Under the pieces are notes generated by a model. It saw only the letters and a program-made list of their open reading frames with translations. It searched no databases and was not told the origin of the DNA. Below, piece by piece: positions 41,647 to 51,614 of a DNA stretch of 64,000 bases (position 1 is its first letter; each line of letters starts with the position of its first letter). The DNA comes from an uncultured Dechloromonas sp. (GTDB lineage Bacteria; Pseudomonadota; Gammaproteobacteria; Burkholderiales; Rhodocyclaceae): NCBI RefSeq assembly GCF_945957265.1, contig NZ_CAMFKO010000013.1, positions 1-64,000 of the forward strand, read 5' to 3'. A program made the position numbers and the translations under genes.

Positions 41647-43550
41647 GCCTGTAACTCCGGCTCCATAACGTTGCGCAGAAAGGCCTCGAACATCAGCAAG
41701 GTCCAGATCGAAGCGCTGTAATCACGGGCGCCGTTGTTGTGGTCGGTGACCAGCTGCTGCAGGTAGTCCCGGTTGAACCAGCCGGTATCGGCCAGACGGG
41801 AACCGAGAATGGCGTCCTCGACGCGTTGCTTGAGCGGACCGCGGAACCAGCGGGCGAGCGGCACCGAGAAACCCATTTTGGGTCGGTAGAGCACGTCGTT
41901 CGGCAGATAGGGTTCCATCGACTTCTTGAGGATGTGCTTGCCCTCCTGGCCGCGGATCTTTTCAGATGAGCGCAGCGTCGCCAGCCATTCGACCAGTTGG
42001 TGATCCATCAGCGGTTCGCGGACTTCCAGCGAATGGGCCATGCTGGCGCGATCGACCTTGGTGTTGATGTCGCCGACCAGGTAGGTTTTCAGGTCGAGAT
42101 ACTGGATCAGGGCGAGAGGGTCGTCGGTGTTCGCCTGGCCGGCATGGCGTTGGAACACCTGCTGGGCATCGTAGCCGCCCAGGGCGGACTTGAAGCTGTC
42201 GCTGAACAGCTGCCGGCGCATCGGCGCACGGAGGATGGAAATCGAGTGGAAGTAGCCTTCGACCGACGAGCGGGCGATGCCTTCGAAGGTCGTCTTGGCG
42301 CGGAAGACGCGTGGTGCCCAGTCGGCTTTCGGATACAGTTTGCCCAGGGTGCCGAAGAGGGGGCGGCGCAGGGCCAGCGGCAACGCCGAGCGCATCTTTT
42401 CTTCCATCAGGTGCAGGCGATAGCGGCGATAGCCGCCAAAGCTCTCGTCGCCGCCATCGCCGGAGAGGGCAACGGTGACATGCTTGCGGGCGAGCTGGCA
42501 GACGCGATAGGTGGGAATCGCCGAACTGTCGGCGTAGGGTTCGTCGTAGAGCTTGGCCAGGGTGTCGATCAGGTCGAAATCGTCGCTTTCGACGATATCG
42601 AGATAGTGATTCGTGCGGTAGCGGTCGGCCACCATCTTGGCGAATTCAGATTCGTTGAAAGCCGGATCGGAGAAGCCGATTGAGCAGGTGTTGACCGGAT
42701 CGGCGGAGAGTCCGGCCATGATGGCGACCACGGCGCTGGAATCGACGCCGCCGGAGAGGAAGGCGCCGAGCGGTACTTCCGAGACCATGCGCAGTTTGAT
42801 CGACTCTTCCAGGCGGTGGGTCAGTTCGGCGCGTGCGTCCTGCTCGCTGATCGGATTGTCGAGGGTGAAACGGACATCCCAGTATTCACGGGGTTCGCCG
42901 ACCGGCTGGCCGCGGCGCAACAATAGGGTGCAGGCGGGCGGCAGTTTCTTTGCCTGCTTGAAAATGGCGCGCGGCTCGGCCACGTAACCCAGGGCGAAAT
43001 ATTCCTCGACGGCGCAGGGATCGATGTCGCGCTTCAGGCCGCCGTGGGCGAGCAGCGATTTCAGTTCGGAGCCGAACAAAAAGCTGCCGTCATCGAGCAG
43101 CGCGTAGAACAGCGGTTTGACGCCAAGACGGTCGCGGGCGAGGAAGAGGATTTCGCGATTGCGGTCCCACAGAGCAAAGGCGAACATGCCACGAAAGCGG
43201 TCGACGCAGCGCTCGCCCCAGGCTTCCCAGGCGTGCACGATGACTTCCGTGTCGCTCCGGGTGTGGAAAGTGTGGCCGAGTGCCTGAAGTTCGGGAATCA
43301 GTTCCTGGTAGTTGTAGATTTCCCCGTTGAAGACCACGCAAACGCTGTTGTCCTCGTTGTAAAGCGGCTGTTGGCCGGTGGACAGGTCGATGATCGACAG
43401 GCGGCGATGGCCCAGTCCGACACCGGGCTCAAGGTGCAGCCCCCCCTCGTCGGGTCCGCGGTGGAACTGCGATTCGTTCATGCGATGGAGGATGGCGCGG
43501 TCGATGTCGCGCTTGCCCCGGGTGTCGAAGATCCCTGTGATTCCGCACAT
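41643..43550 (-). CDS. XrtA/PEP-CTERM system amidotransferase (asparagine-synthase type)
   Basis: 635 residues. It starts MCGITGIFD, with nucleophile Cys2 present, followed by RGPDEGG, RLSIIDLSTGQQPL and NGEIYNY of a complete class II glutaminase. The synthetase domain has GAFLSGGVDSSAVVAIMAG and LSGDGGDESFGGYRRY. It uses glutamine and ATP to amidate a carboxylate, perhaps a uronic acid of the EPS made by the UDP-sugar dehydrogenase. Typical neighbour of xrtA. Complete, unlike the paralogue at 26263. Confidence 0.93.
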   Translation of the reverse strand: MCGITGIFDTRGKRDIDRAILHRMNESQFHRGPDEGGLHLEPGVGLGHRRLSIIDLSTGQQPLYNEDNSVCVVFNGEIYNYQELIPELQALGHTFHTRSDTEVIVHAWEAWGERCVDRFRGMFAFALWDRNREILFLARDRLGVKPLFYALLDDGSFLFGSELKSLLAHGGLKRDIDPCAVEEYFALGYVAEPRAIFKQAKKLPPACTLLLRRGQPVGEPREYWDVRFTLDNPISEQDARAELTHRLEESIKLRMVSEVPLGAFLSGGVDSSAVVAIMAGLSADPVNTCSIGFSDPAFNESEFAKMVADRYRTNHYLDIVESDDFDLIDTLAKLYDEPYADSSAIPTYRVCQLARKHVTVALSGDGGDESFGGYRRYRLHLMEEKMRSALPLALRRPLFGTLGKLYPKADWAPRVFRAKTTFEGIARSSVEGYFHSISILRAPMRRQLFSDSFKSALGGYDAQQVFQRHAGQANTDDPLALIQYLDLKTYLVGDINTKVDRASMAHSLEVREPLMDHQLVEWLATLRSSEKIRGQEGKHILKKSMEPYLPNDVLYRPKMGFSVPLARWFRGPLKQRVEDAILGSRLADTGWFNRDYLQQLVTDHNNGARDYSASIWTLLMFEAFLRNVMEPELQA

Positions 43551-43562
43551 GCTTTGCTACTC

Positions 43563-44726
43563 TCAGTTGGTGTTGAGTTGCCGCATCTTCCCGTAGAAAA
43601 GGCGGTCGTAGAGTTGTTGGTAGTTGCGAACCATGGCATCCATGCTGTAGTTCCGTTCGACGAGTTGCCGGCCATGTTGGCCCATCGATCGAGCCATCCC
43701 GGGTTGCCGTGCAAGATAGATGAGAGCGCCCGCCAAACAGGACGGGTTGGAAGCGGGAACCAGGCAACCACTTCGCCCTTCTTCGACGAGTTCGAGGTTG
43801 CCGCCGACTGCCGTTGCGATGACCGGCAATCCGCTCGCCATCGCTTCGAGGATTGTATTGGATATTCCCTCGGCGATTGAAGGCAGGACGAAACAATCGA
43901 GTCCCTGCATGATTGTCGGGACGTCTGTTCGCTCGCCAGGCAACCAGGCCAGATCGCCGAGGCCTGCATTGTGCAATATGGTTTCCGACTCCTGGCGCAG
44001 CGGGCCTTCGCCAACCATGATCAGGCGCAGGCTTTGCCGCAACTCGGGGGTGCGCTGGATCGCCAGAACGAAAGCCTTCGCCAGGTTGGTTTGATCCTTG
44101 ACGGTTTGCATGCGTCCGGCAGTACCGACAATCCATCCTTCATGAGCATTGAAGGGGGAACCGGGAATTGGCTGCCGGTGTTCGACAGGATGGAAGCGGA
44201 TGGCGTCAACGCCGTTGTAGATCTGAGTCACGCGCTTGGATGAAATGCCGACGGGATGGACCAGATATTCGGCCAGATCTTGCGAGAGCGCTATGTAATG
44301 CTTCACGAACGGGCTGTAAATCCGCCGAATCCATTGGCATTTCTTGTTGGTGCCATCGTAGTCGCCGACATCCCGCCCATGTTCGCCGTGCACTCGGGCT
44401 GCCACGCCGGACAGCCAAGCCGGAACCTGGGCTTCCAGGGCGGCAAGATTCCGGGTGTGAACGATGGCGGGACGTAACTCACGGAAAATTCGATAGAGTT
44501 GCGGATATATCCAGAAGACATGCCCTGGTGCCTTGTTCATGGCAATGAACTCGACGTCGGTGCGTTTGATGCGTTGCCTGAAATCGGTAATGTCGGTCAG
44601 TGCGATGACGGCATGCCGATAGGCGGATTCCGGCATGTGGTTGATCAGGTTGACGATGCCGTTTTCGAGGCCGCCTGTGTCGAAGCGGTGCATGACATGG
44701 GCGACGAGAGGGCGTTGGTCGGTCAT
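43563..44726 (-). CDS. Sugar transferase, PEP-CTERM/EpsH1 system-associated (TIGR03088-type)
   Basis: 387 residues of GT4 type. The N-terminus LVAHVMHRFDTGGLENGIVNLINHMPE is the family hallmark, with VHTRNLAALEAQV in the acceptor domain and SIAEGISNTILEAMASGLPVIATAVGGNLELV at the donor site. Its start overlaps the xrtA stop by four bases, fixing co-translation. Adds a sugar in EPS repeat synthesis. Confidence 0.92.
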   Translation of the reverse strand: MTDQRPLVAHVMHRFDTGGLENGIVNLINHMPESAYRHAVIALTDITDFRQRIKRTDVEFIAMNKAPGHVFWIYPQLYRIFRELRPAIVHTRNLAALEAQVPAWLSGVAARVHGEHGRDVGDYDGTNKKCQWIRRIYSPFVKHYIALSQDLAEYLVHPVGISSKRVTQIYNGVDAIRFHPVEHRQPIPGSPFNAHEGWIVGTAGRMQTVKDQTNLAKAFVLAIQRTPELRQSLRLIMVGEGPLRQESETILHNAGLGDLAWLPGERTDVPTIMQGLDCFVLPSIAEGISNTILEAMASGLPVIATAVGGNLELVEEGRSGCLVPASNPSCLAGALIYLARQPGMARSMGQHGRQLVERNYSMDAMVRNYQQLYDRLFYGKMRQLNTN

Positions 44727-46255
44727 CGCGACTGGGTACGTGCCAGCGACGCATGAATGACCTCGGTCATGTCATGGCTGAATGCGGTGAGTGCTTGTGC
44801 GGCGACGGCTTTGGGGGCGTAGATGATCACCGCGGCGGAGTCGTCGCCAAGACCCGAAAGCATCGACCACGCGGTTAGCCATTTCGCCTCGATCTCGCTG
44901 CTCGTGAAACGACCGTTGACCCAGTACCACTGCCAGGCGACATAGCGATCATCGATTGCCCCGGATTTGTGAACCAGCTCGAAGGTTTTTACGCGGGTAA
45001 TCCGGGCGTTTCCTTCCAGCGTTTGAGTTCCGCTGGCGGCCAACTGCCAAGCCGGATTCGTGGTGGTCACGATAGCATTGGTTGAGGTGACGAGCTTTCG
45101 ATCGAAGTCTTGATTTCGGTAGTAGGCGATGTAGAAGCCAACCTGCTGGTTTCCTGACTTGAACGTTTCGTGTTTTTCCACCGACGGATTATCGAAGTGA
45201 GGCTGCAAGTCGACCAGGCGTGAAGTAGATTGCCAAGCGCCCGCGGCTTGCGGGGTCTCAAGAGATGGGGGCAGGCTGTTGATGCCACCTTGAATCCTGT
45301 CTTTGGCGATCGGCCCGGCAACCAGCATCAATATGATGATGAAGGTCGAAAGGAATATCGGTCGGGTTTCATGCCCGCTGCTTGGCATCGCGTCGGGTAC
45401 CGAGACAGGGTCGTCATGGGATTCCGGTTCAGACCAGCGCATGCCGATGGCAAACATGATGGCGATGACTACGCCAAAGAAAATCCAGCCGTAGATCAAG
45501 TGATCCACTCCGACCGCCAGTTTGTTGCCGGACAGGTGCCCGAGCATGACGATCATGTAGGCGCGTAGCCAGTTGGCGAAAATCGGCACCAGGATGGAGA
45601 CGCCTATGAAGATCATTCGGCGCTTCAGCGATGTGTATGTCAGGTAAGCGTATAGCGTGCCGATCGTCAGGGAAGCGATCAGGTAGCGGATGCCGCTACA
45701 TGCCTCGACCACCGACCAATTTCCGCTGGGGATGACGAAATTCTGACCTTCACGGTAGACGGGGATTCCGCTGAGTCGAACGGCAATGACGGTGAAGTCC
45801 GCTGTCCACTCCATCAGCCTCGGCATCAGAAAATCCCCGATTGGTACAGCGAAAAACAGGAAAACGAAAGGGAATGCGAGTTCCTTGCTGATTGTCTTTC
45901 CAAGCAGTGTCATGCAGGAAACGACGACGATTGCCACGATGGAGAACTGTGTCAGCGCATTGACCGCTGTTATTTCCCCCAGCAACCAGGCAAATACCGA
46001 TATCCCCAGCAGAACAAGCGGCCATAACCACGCCTGAGGCATCAGGCGAGTTATCCGGTGACGTGACCGCCACACAAGCCATCCTGATATGAAGGGAACC
46101 AAAAGCCCATGGGTATAGGTTTCCGAGCGCCACCAGATTTCGGCCATCGCCATGAAGGTTTCACGATAGCAGTAGCCAAGCACGGCCAGCGTCAGCGCAA
46201 TCAACGCCAGCGTGTCGCGCCACATTCGCATGGGTGATTCCGCGCGGGAGTTCAC
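44723..46255 (-). CDS. xrtA: Exosortase A (XrtA/EpsH) with C-terminal EpsI domain
   Basis: 510 residues from GTG 46255, overlapping the stop of the upstream gene. About eight membrane helices in residues 12-280 hold the transpeptidase-like active site: Cys186 in VEACSGIRYL, Arg231 in ANWLRAYMI and His252 in DHLIYGWIFF. The C-terminal ~200 residues (about 300-510) are an EpsI-type periplasmic domain (DUF3485), usual for XrtA. It cuts PEP-CTERM proteins near the PEP motif and probably links them to a membrane or polysaccharide anchor. One substrate gene lies at 61120-61914. Confidence 0.96.
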   Translation of the reverse strand: MNSRAESPMRMWRDTLALIALTLAVLGYCYRETFMAMAEIWWRSETYTHGLLVPFISGWLVWRSRHRITRLMPQAWLWPLVLLGISVFAWLLGEITAVNALTQFSIVAIVVVSCMTLLGKTISKELAFPFVFLFFAVPIGDFLMPRLMEWTADFTVIAVRLSGIPVYREGQNFVIPSGNWSVVEACSGIRYLIASLTIGTLYAYLTYTSLKRRMIFIGVSILVPIFANWLRAYMIVMLGHLSGNKLAVGVDHLIYGWIFFGVVIAIMFAIGMRWSEPESHDDPVSVPDAMPSSGHETRPIFLSTFIIILMLVAGPIAKDRIQGGINSLPPSLETPQAAGAWQSTSRLVDLQPHFDNPSVEKHETFKSGNQQVGFYIAYYRNQDFDRKLVTSTNAIVTTTNPAWQLAASGTQTLEGNARITRVKTFELVHKSGAIDDRYVAWQWYWVNGRFTSSEIEAKWLTAWSMLSGLGDDSAAVIIYAPKAVAAQALTAFSHDMTEVIHASLARTQSR

Positions 46256-47466
46256 AATACCCCCTGGTTTACCGTCGCAGGCAGATACTGGTCTATCCCG
46301 GATAGGTGGGCCTCCCAGCTATAACGGGCCAAGACGCGCGCCCGAGCCTTGCGACCAATATTGGCGGCCTCGTCAGGAGTGCTCAGCAAGCGATCGATCT
46401 GGGCCGAATACTGTTCGGGTGTTGATGCAGTTAGCAGTTCTTCATCGTGTATCGCGTCAACTGCACTCGCACATTCCGCCGAGGCGACGACCGGGCGAGA
46501 CATGGCCATGGCTTCCAGTATCTTGTTTTGTATGCCGCGAGCAATACGCAAGGGCGCCACAACGACTGCCGCATGTTGCAGATAAGGACGGACGTCGGGA
46601 ACGGTACCGGTTACCGTGATGTGTGCGCCTGCCAGAGCCATGACTTCTGCCGTCGGGCTACGGCCGACGATGTAAAAACGAAGTCGTGGCCAGCGCTCAA
46701 GCAACTTGGGCAACACGGCGGAGCAAAACCAGGTTACCGCATCGATATTTGGGTGGTAGTCCATTGCGCCGGTGAATACGACCGGTATCTCATCGGCTGC
46801 ATATGGCATGCATAACTGGCTGTCTGGCGTGAAGTAACCCGCATCGACACCGTTGCAAATGGCTCCGACCCGGACGGAGCACTCGGGGGCGAGTGTGTTG
46901 AATAACCCCGCTTCTGCTTCGGTAACGAAGAACGATCGCGCTGCCTTGGCGGCGATCTGCCTTTCATAATTCAGCAGGCTTTTCCCTTCACGGCGATACA
47001 GCCATGACATGGGCCAACGATGATTGGGGGCGTACTGAGTCCATTTCGCCGAATCTACATCGACAAAGTCGATCACTCTGGGCAGCCGTTGCAGATGATC
47101 GATGTATTGGGCCATGGCGGAGCAGAAAACGACTGCAGCATCGATTTTTTCCGAAGCGCAGACTTGATTGACCCAGTGCTGTAACCCGGCATCGCGGTAG
47201 TAGCGAAGCGTGAGGGGATCGCCTGCCAACAATCCATTGAGGCTGCGAATCTTGGCGGTACGCGGATTCAGATGGGCGACGTGGATCTTGCTGCAGTATT
47301 GCCTGACCGTCTCGATGTGTTGAATGTCATCGGGATCGTCAACAAACGTTCCCAGAAAGACTTGATGCCTTGCTGCCAAATGTTTCAGCAAATGGAACGA
47401 TCGGACTTTGTCGCCTTTATTGGGAGGGTAGGGAAGGCGATGTACGAGATAAAGAATGTTTGCCAT
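46252..47466 (-). CDS. Sugar transferase, PEP-CTERM/EpsH1 system-associated (TIGR03087-type)
   Basis: 404 residues of GT4 type. The N-terminal ILYLVHRLPYPPNKGDKVRSFHLLKHLAARHQVFLGTFVDDPDD is diagnostic of the family. The donor-site part has VVFTGAMDYHPNIDAVTWFCSAVLP and IARGIQNKILEAMAMSRPVVAS. It precedes xrtA with a GTGA overlap. A sugar-adding enzyme of EPS repeat assembly. Confidence 0.92.
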   Translation of the reverse strand: MANILYLVHRLPYPPNKGDKVRSFHLLKHLAARHQVFLGTFVDDPDDIQHIETVRQYCSKIHVAHLNPRTAKIRSLNGLLAGDPLTLRYYRDAGLQHWVNQVCASEKIDAAVVFCSAMAQYIDHLQRLPRVIDFVDVDSAKWTQYAPNHRWPMSWLYRREGKSLLNYERQIAAKAARSFFVTEAEAGLFNTLAPECSVRVGAICNGVDAGYFTPDSQLCMPYAADEIPVVFTGAMDYHPNIDAVTWFCSAVLPKLLERWPRLRFYIVGRSPTAEVMALAGAHITVTGTVPDVRPYLQHAAVVVAPLRIARGIQNKILEAMAMSRPVVASAECASAVDAIHDEELLTASTPEQYSAQIDRLLSTPDEAANIGRKARARVLARYSWEAHLSGIDQYLPATVNQGVL

Positions 47467-47468
47467 GA

Positions 47469-48503
47469 CTAACCCAGGTTCCGCACGATGTGTGGCCCAA
47501 TTGCATTGGCCAGCGAGATCGGCATGCGGCGCCAGGCTTCAATGAATATTTTGTACTTTGCGTTGGAAGGATTGTTTTGCGGAATGCTTTCGCGCTTGTA
47601 CAGGCAGTATTCATAGAAGAGCGACTGGGGTTCAAATCCCCAGTTTTTCTTGAAGGCGTAAGGACCTGTCCCGACCTTGCTGCGGCCGTAGTCGAATATT
47701 TTTATGCCCCGTTCGGAACTGCGGCGCATCAACTCCCAATATTTGAAATCATTGGCTGCCAGATGGCGGGCATCTTCGTCGTCGCCGGCATAATAAGGCA
47801 ACACCTCGTCGCGGAAATAGAACGACAGGACGCTGCTTAAGGGCTTCCCTTCAGCAGAGCAGACGGTCAGGATTTCGCAGTCGTTTCCAAACAGCCGCAA
47901 CAGCGTATCGAAATACTTTTTGGGCAAGGCCGGTGTGCCGTGACGATGGACGTTGCTCGCAAACAAGGAAAAGAAGCGATCGCTGCTTGGGTCAACCTGG
48001 CTGATCAGCCCATTGTTTATTCCCTTGCGAACCATGGCGCGCTGTTTGCGAGGAATTGCCTTCATGTTGGCATCAGCGTCTGGGAGTATCTGCTTCCGAA
48101 AAGTGACGTACAAATCCTGCGTGGGCCACTCGGCATGCCTTGGTGCGAGGTTGCGGAACTCCAGATGTTCAACGCCAAGTTCTCGTGCGAGATCCTGTGC
48201 AGCCTCTTCCAGTGCGCTGACTGCCTCCGTGCTCGTGGCTGCTATCCCCGCATAAACGGTGAAGGGAAGGGAAACCAGCGCGTTTCCGAAAAGAATGCTC
48301 TTTACGTGGGCGAGCGGAAGAATGCCCGAGATTTCGCCGTCCTGTTCAACGTAGAGGAAATAGGTGTCATGGCGAAAAACATCCCGCAGGATGGTCTGCC
48401 ACTCGGGGCGATGAAAAAAAGTCGCCTCGGGGCAATTTGCGACAAAAGCGTTCCAGCGGCTGAAACCTTTTGTATCTGAGGGAAGAAGCCGATTGATTTT
48501 CAA
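47469..48503 (-). CDS. FemAB-like protein, XrtA/PEP-CTERM system-associated
   Basis: 344 residues of the peptidyl/GNAT-like FemAB family: FSRWNAFVANCPEATFFHRPEWQTILRDVFRHDTYFLYVEQDGEISGILPLAHVKS, then IPRKQRAMVRKGINNGL and the second GNAT half LSFYFRDEVLPYYAGDDEDARHLAANDFKYWELMRRSSERGIKIFDYGRSK. FemAB enzymes transfer aminoacyl groups from tRNA; the XrtA variant has no proven activity and may acylate the EPS or a lipid. Two bases separate it from the preceding gene, so it is co-transcribed. Confidence 0.9.
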   Translation of the reverse strand: MKINRLLPSDTKGFSRWNAFVANCPEATFFHRPEWQTILRDVFRHDTYFLYVEQDGEISGILPLAHVKSILFGNALVSLPFTVYAGIAATSTEAVSALEEAAQDLARELGVEHLEFRNLAPRHAEWPTQDLYVTFRKQILPDADANMKAIPRKQRAMVRKGINNGLISQVDPSSDRFFSLFASNVHRHGTPALPKKYFDTLLRLFGNDCEILTVCSAEGKPLSSVLSFYFRDEVLPYYAGDDEDARHLAANDFKYWELMRRSSERGIKIFDYGRSKVGTGPYAFKKNWGFEPQSLFYEYCLYKRESIPQNNPSNAKYKIFIEAWRRMPISLANAIGPHIVRNLG

Positions 48504-48509
48504 ATGATT

Positions 48510-49349
48510 TCAGGCTTTGTTGAGGAACAGCTTGTCCATTCGAGTCCAGGAAAAGTCGCCCAGGAGACGATGCAGCCGTTGTTCCATTCGATGGATATTC
48601 AGATAGTGGCGGAAACGGGTTTTTGCACTGACTCCCTCGACTCGTGGTTGCTCGACATCGATTTCCCACGGATGAAAATAGAAGACAGCGGGGAGTTGAT
48701 CAACGTGATTGATGCGTTGGATCATCCAGCGCGAAAGGCCATAGGGTAGCAAACGGAAGTACCCGCCACCGCTGGCAGGCCAGTTCCGGCTGAAGAATCG
48801 AAGCGTGGTTGCCGGTATCTCCAGCAGATTGCCGATCGAGTGGGCGTGGCGTGGCGCATTCGGCATGCCATAGTGATCATGGCGGATGGGATATATGCTC
48901 GAACTGTACAGGTAACCCGCTTTTTCCAGACATTCAAACGCCCAGAGGTTTTTCTCGCCGATGGAAAAGCTGGGGGCGCGATAGCCCTTGATTTCCGTGC
49001 CAGCAATATCTTCCAGGATCAGTTTTGCAACATTGACATCAGCAAAGAAGCTGTCAGGGCTCTGATCGGTAGCGCGTTCGTGTCCATAGCCATGACTGGC
49101 AATTTCGTGGCCGTTGGCAACTATTTGTCGAACGATATGGGGGTAACGTTCAGCAATCCATCCGAGCGTGAAAAACGTGGCTTTTGTATCGTGCTGATCC
49201 AGCATCGAGAGAATAATATCCACATTTCTTTCAACCCTGCATTCCCTGAGCGGCCATTCGGACCTCGGGATATGCGGGGCAAAGGCCGATACCTGAAAAT
49301 AGTCCTCGACATCAATTGTCAGGGCGTTGCGTGTACCGGAAACCGTCAT
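48510..49349 (-). CDS. XrtA system polysaccharide deacetylase (DUF3473-type C-terminus)
   Basis: 279 residues from ATG 49349, which has an AGG ribosome site seven bases upstream; earlier in-frame starts lie in the WecB region. The NodB core begins NALTIDVEDYFQVSAF (Asp13, Glu15, Asp16), then KATFFTLGWIAERYPHIVRQI and HEIASHGYGHE with the zinc histidines. The C-terminal PAVFYFHPWEIDVEQPRVEGVSAKTRFRHYLNIHRMEQRL matches the PEP-CTERM-associated deacetylase family. Removes acetyl groups from the HexNAc residues of the growing EPS. Confidence 0.92.
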   Translation of the reverse strand: MTVSGTRNALTIDVEDYFQVSAFAPHIPRSEWPLRECRVERNVDIILSMLDQHDTKATFFTLGWIAERYPHIVRQIVANGHEIASHGYGHERATDQSPDSFFADVNVAKLILEDIAGTEIKGYRAPSFSIGEKNLWAFECLEKAGYLYSSSIYPIRHDHYGMPNAPRHAHSIGNLLEIPATTLRFFSRNWPASGGGYFRLLPYGLSRWMIQRINHVDQLPAVFYFHPWEIDVEQPRVEGVSAKTRFRHYLNIHRMEQRLHRLLGDFSWTRMDKLFLNKA

Positions 49350-49365
49350 GGCAACCTGTCCTGTG

Positions 49366-50520
49366 TCAGCCGTTCTTTTCTGTGAGCCAAGATGCCAGGT
49401 CGGCGGCAATCCGTTCTGCCGCGTGGCCGTCCCAATATTCCGGAGTCCGGCCGCTTTTCCCTTTGCCAGCAAGAATTTCCTGCGCGTGGCATCGAATTGA
49501 ACTGACATCGCGACCAACCATCGTGTTTGTGCCTTGCTCGATAGTGATGGGGCGTTCCGTATTTTCTCGCATGGTCAGGCAAGGAATACCCAATGCCGTC
49601 GTTTCCTCCTGGAGACCACCTGAATCGGTAAGCACGATTTTGGACTTCGCCATCAAGCCCAGCATTTCCAGATAACCTTGAGGTGGAAGTACGATCATTC
49701 TGTTGCGATCGATAAGTGCTTCCAGGCCGAAGCGTTCGATGTTCGCCTTTGTGCGAGGGTGGAGAGCGAAGATCAAGGGCAGTTCGACCGAAATATCGCG
49801 CAAGACCGTTAGCAGCGATTGCAAGATATCGGGGTCGTCGACGTTGGCGGGGCGGTGCATCGTCACCACGCCGTAATCTTGGATGCTCTGGATGATGCTT
49901 TCAGGGACTCCGTTCTCCTTCAGCGTATCGCGCGTGGCGCGAGCAACGTCCAGGTTGCTGAGCAGGGAGTCAATCATGACGTTGCCTACAAAACGAATGC
50001 GTTCGTTGGAAATGCCTTCTCGCGACAGATTGTCGGCGGCACTTCTTTCCGTCGTGTAAAGAAGGTCGGCAATCTGGTCGGTGAGAACCCGATTGATTTC
50101 TTCCGGCATGGTTCTGTCGTAACTTCGCAATCCGGCCTCGACGTGTACAACCGGAACCCCCTTCTTGGCCGCAACCAGGGCGCAGGCGAGCGTTGAGTTG
50201 ACATCACCGACAACCAGCACGCAGGAGGGGGAATGCTGATCGATGACCGGCTCAAAACGGCGCATCACTTCTGCTGTTTGAACGGCATGGGTGCCAGAGC
50301 CGACTTCCAGGTTGATGTCTGGCCGCGGCAGGCGAAGATCCTCAAACAACTTGTCGCTCATGTCCCGGTCATAATGCTGGCCGGTATGGACCAATAGCGT
50401 GGGAATGACTGGATCGTTTGCAAGGAATGCACGCAAAATCGGCGCCATCTTCATGAAGTTTGGGCGTGCGCCGACAACGCATATGACCGGGCCGAGCGTT
50501 TTGGGCCAGCATTTAGACAT
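49366..50520 (-). CDS. wecB: UDP-N-acetylglucosamine 2-epimerase (non-hydrolysing)
   Basis: 384 residues from ATG 50520, preceded by AAGGA at proper spacing; an upstream ATG would give a long Arg-rich extension. VICVVGARPNFMKMAPIL starts the protein, with VHTGQHYDRDMSD, VEAGLRSYDRTMPEEINRVLTDQIADLLYTTE, and TDSGGLQEETTALGIPCLTMRENTERPITIEQGTN. Converts UDP-GlcNAc to UDP-ManNAc in the cytoplasm for EPS synthesis. Its start lies eight bases inside the preceding ATPase gene, giving tight coupling. A ManNAc or ManNAcA unit in the polymer is therefore likely. Confidence 0.94.
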   Translation of the reverse strand: MSKCWPKTLGPVICVVGARPNFMKMAPILRAFLANDPVIPTLLVHTGQHYDRDMSDKLFEDLRLPRPDINLEVGSGTHAVQTAEVMRRFEPVIDQHSPSCVLVVGDVNSTLACALVAAKKGVPVVHVEAGLRSYDRTMPEEINRVLTDQIADLLYTTERSAADNLSREGISNERIRFVGNVMIDSLLSNLDVARATRDTLKENGVPESIIQSIQDYGVVTMHRPANVDDPDILQSLLTVLRDISVELPLIFALHPRTKANIERFGLEALIDRNRMIVLPPQGYLEMLGLMAKSKIVLTDSGGLQEETTALGIPCLTMRENTERPITIEQGTNTMVGRDVSSIRCHAQEILAGKGKSGRTPEYWDGHAAERIAADLASWLTEKNG

Positions 50521-51610
50521 CGGTATTTTCCTTGCTGAGTGATTGTTGCGGCGAAGCGGGGTTTTGCTTGAAAATTTGTTGCAGCAAGGCAAGCGTGGTG
50601 CTGTTAATGCGTTCCAGTTGCGCCAAACTGCTTTCAAGCCGTGCCAGGCGCGCGGAAACATGTTCTGCATTAAGGGTGGCAATCAGCTCATGTGGGTTGT
50701 TTTGATAGCTGATCGATGCGGCCAGCGGATTCAGGCCGGTACTCCCGTCTGGGCTCTCCAGGAGTTGCTGGGCGCTGATCTGCGTCGTGCCGCCAATGGT
50801 CTCTTCGAATATTTCCTTGGCAACTTCGTCGACATCGTGAGCATCGAACGATTTCTGATTGTTGAGGAAGCCAAAGAGCAACAAACGATCGCAAACCGAA
50901 TTAATGCGCCGCGGGATGCCACTGCTGGCCTTGAATATCGATTCGAAGGCGGCAGCGGAGAGTTCGGGTAAGCCCGCTCGCGCCCCTGCCATCTTTAAGC
51001 GATGTTCGATATATCCCTGCGTTTCCGTCATATCCAACGGGCCGATATGGCAGGCCGCAATGACCCTCTGGCGAAACTGCATCATGTGAGGGCTTTGCAG
51101 AATTTGCCTGAATTCGGGCTGGCCGATCAGGAAACTCTGCAACAACGCCTGATTTCCGTATTGGAAATTGGATAGCATGCGCAACTCTTCGACAGCACGG
51201 GCCGTCAGATTCTGTGCTTCGTCCACCACCAGCAGGCAACGCTTGCCCTTGGTCGCCATGCTGATCAGGAAGGCTTCAAGAGACATCAGTACATCGGACT
51301 TGGCTACATCTTTCGTGCGCAAGCCAAACGCAGCCCCAACGAGACGCAAGGTGTCGTCGGCATCGAGTTGAGTGCTCACCAACTGAGCAGCAATGACCTT
51401 TTCCGCATCAAGACCTTCCAGAAGGCCGCGAACGATGGTCGTCTTTCCCGCGCCTACTTCACCCGTAATGACAATAAACCCTTCATTCTGGTGCATGCCA
51501 TATTCGAGATAGGCTTGCGCTCGGCGATGCTGCTTGCTGCTGAAATAGAACGTTGGGTCCGGGTTTAGCTGGAAGGGTTTGCTCTTTAGTTCAAAAAAAG
51601 ACTCGTACAT
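50513..51610 (-). CDS. XrtA-associated ATPase (ExeA/GspA-like AAA)
   Basis: 365 residues. The N-terminal YESFFELKSKPFQLNPDPTFYFSS is typical of ExeA-type ATPases, with Walker A GEVGAGKTT (50-58) and Walker B RCLLVVDEAQNL. The C-terminal ~80 residues are Ser/Gln/Asn-rich with a coiled-coil-like HVSARLARLESSLAQLERINSTTLALLQQIF. It belongs to the XrtA cluster family that lies between the outer-membrane protein and WecB. Likely energises or positions the EPS export apparatus. Confidence 0.92.
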   Translation of the reverse strand: MYESFFELKSKPFQLNPDPTFYFSSKQHRRAQAYLEYGMHQNEGFIVITGEVGAGKTTIVRGLLEGLDAEKVIAAQLVSTQLDADDTLRLVGAAFGLRTKDVAKSDVLMSLEAFLISMATKGKRCLLVVDEAQNLTARAVEELRMLSNFQYGNQALLQSFLIGQPEFRQILQSPHMMQFRQRVIAACHIGPLDMTETQGYIEHRLKMAGARAGLPELSAAAFESIFKASSGIPRRINSVCDRLLLFGFLNNQKSFDAHDVDEVAKEIFEETIGGTTQISAQQLLESPDGSTGLNPLAASISYQNNPHELIATLNAEHVSARLARLESSLAQLERINSTTLALLQQIFKQNPASPQQSLSKENTDV

Positions 51611-51614
51611 ACCG

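Noticed and set aside
49350..49517. N-terminal extension of the XrtA deacetylase
   Set aside because: The extension overlaps the wecB coding region in another frame and the 49349 ATG has a ribosome site.
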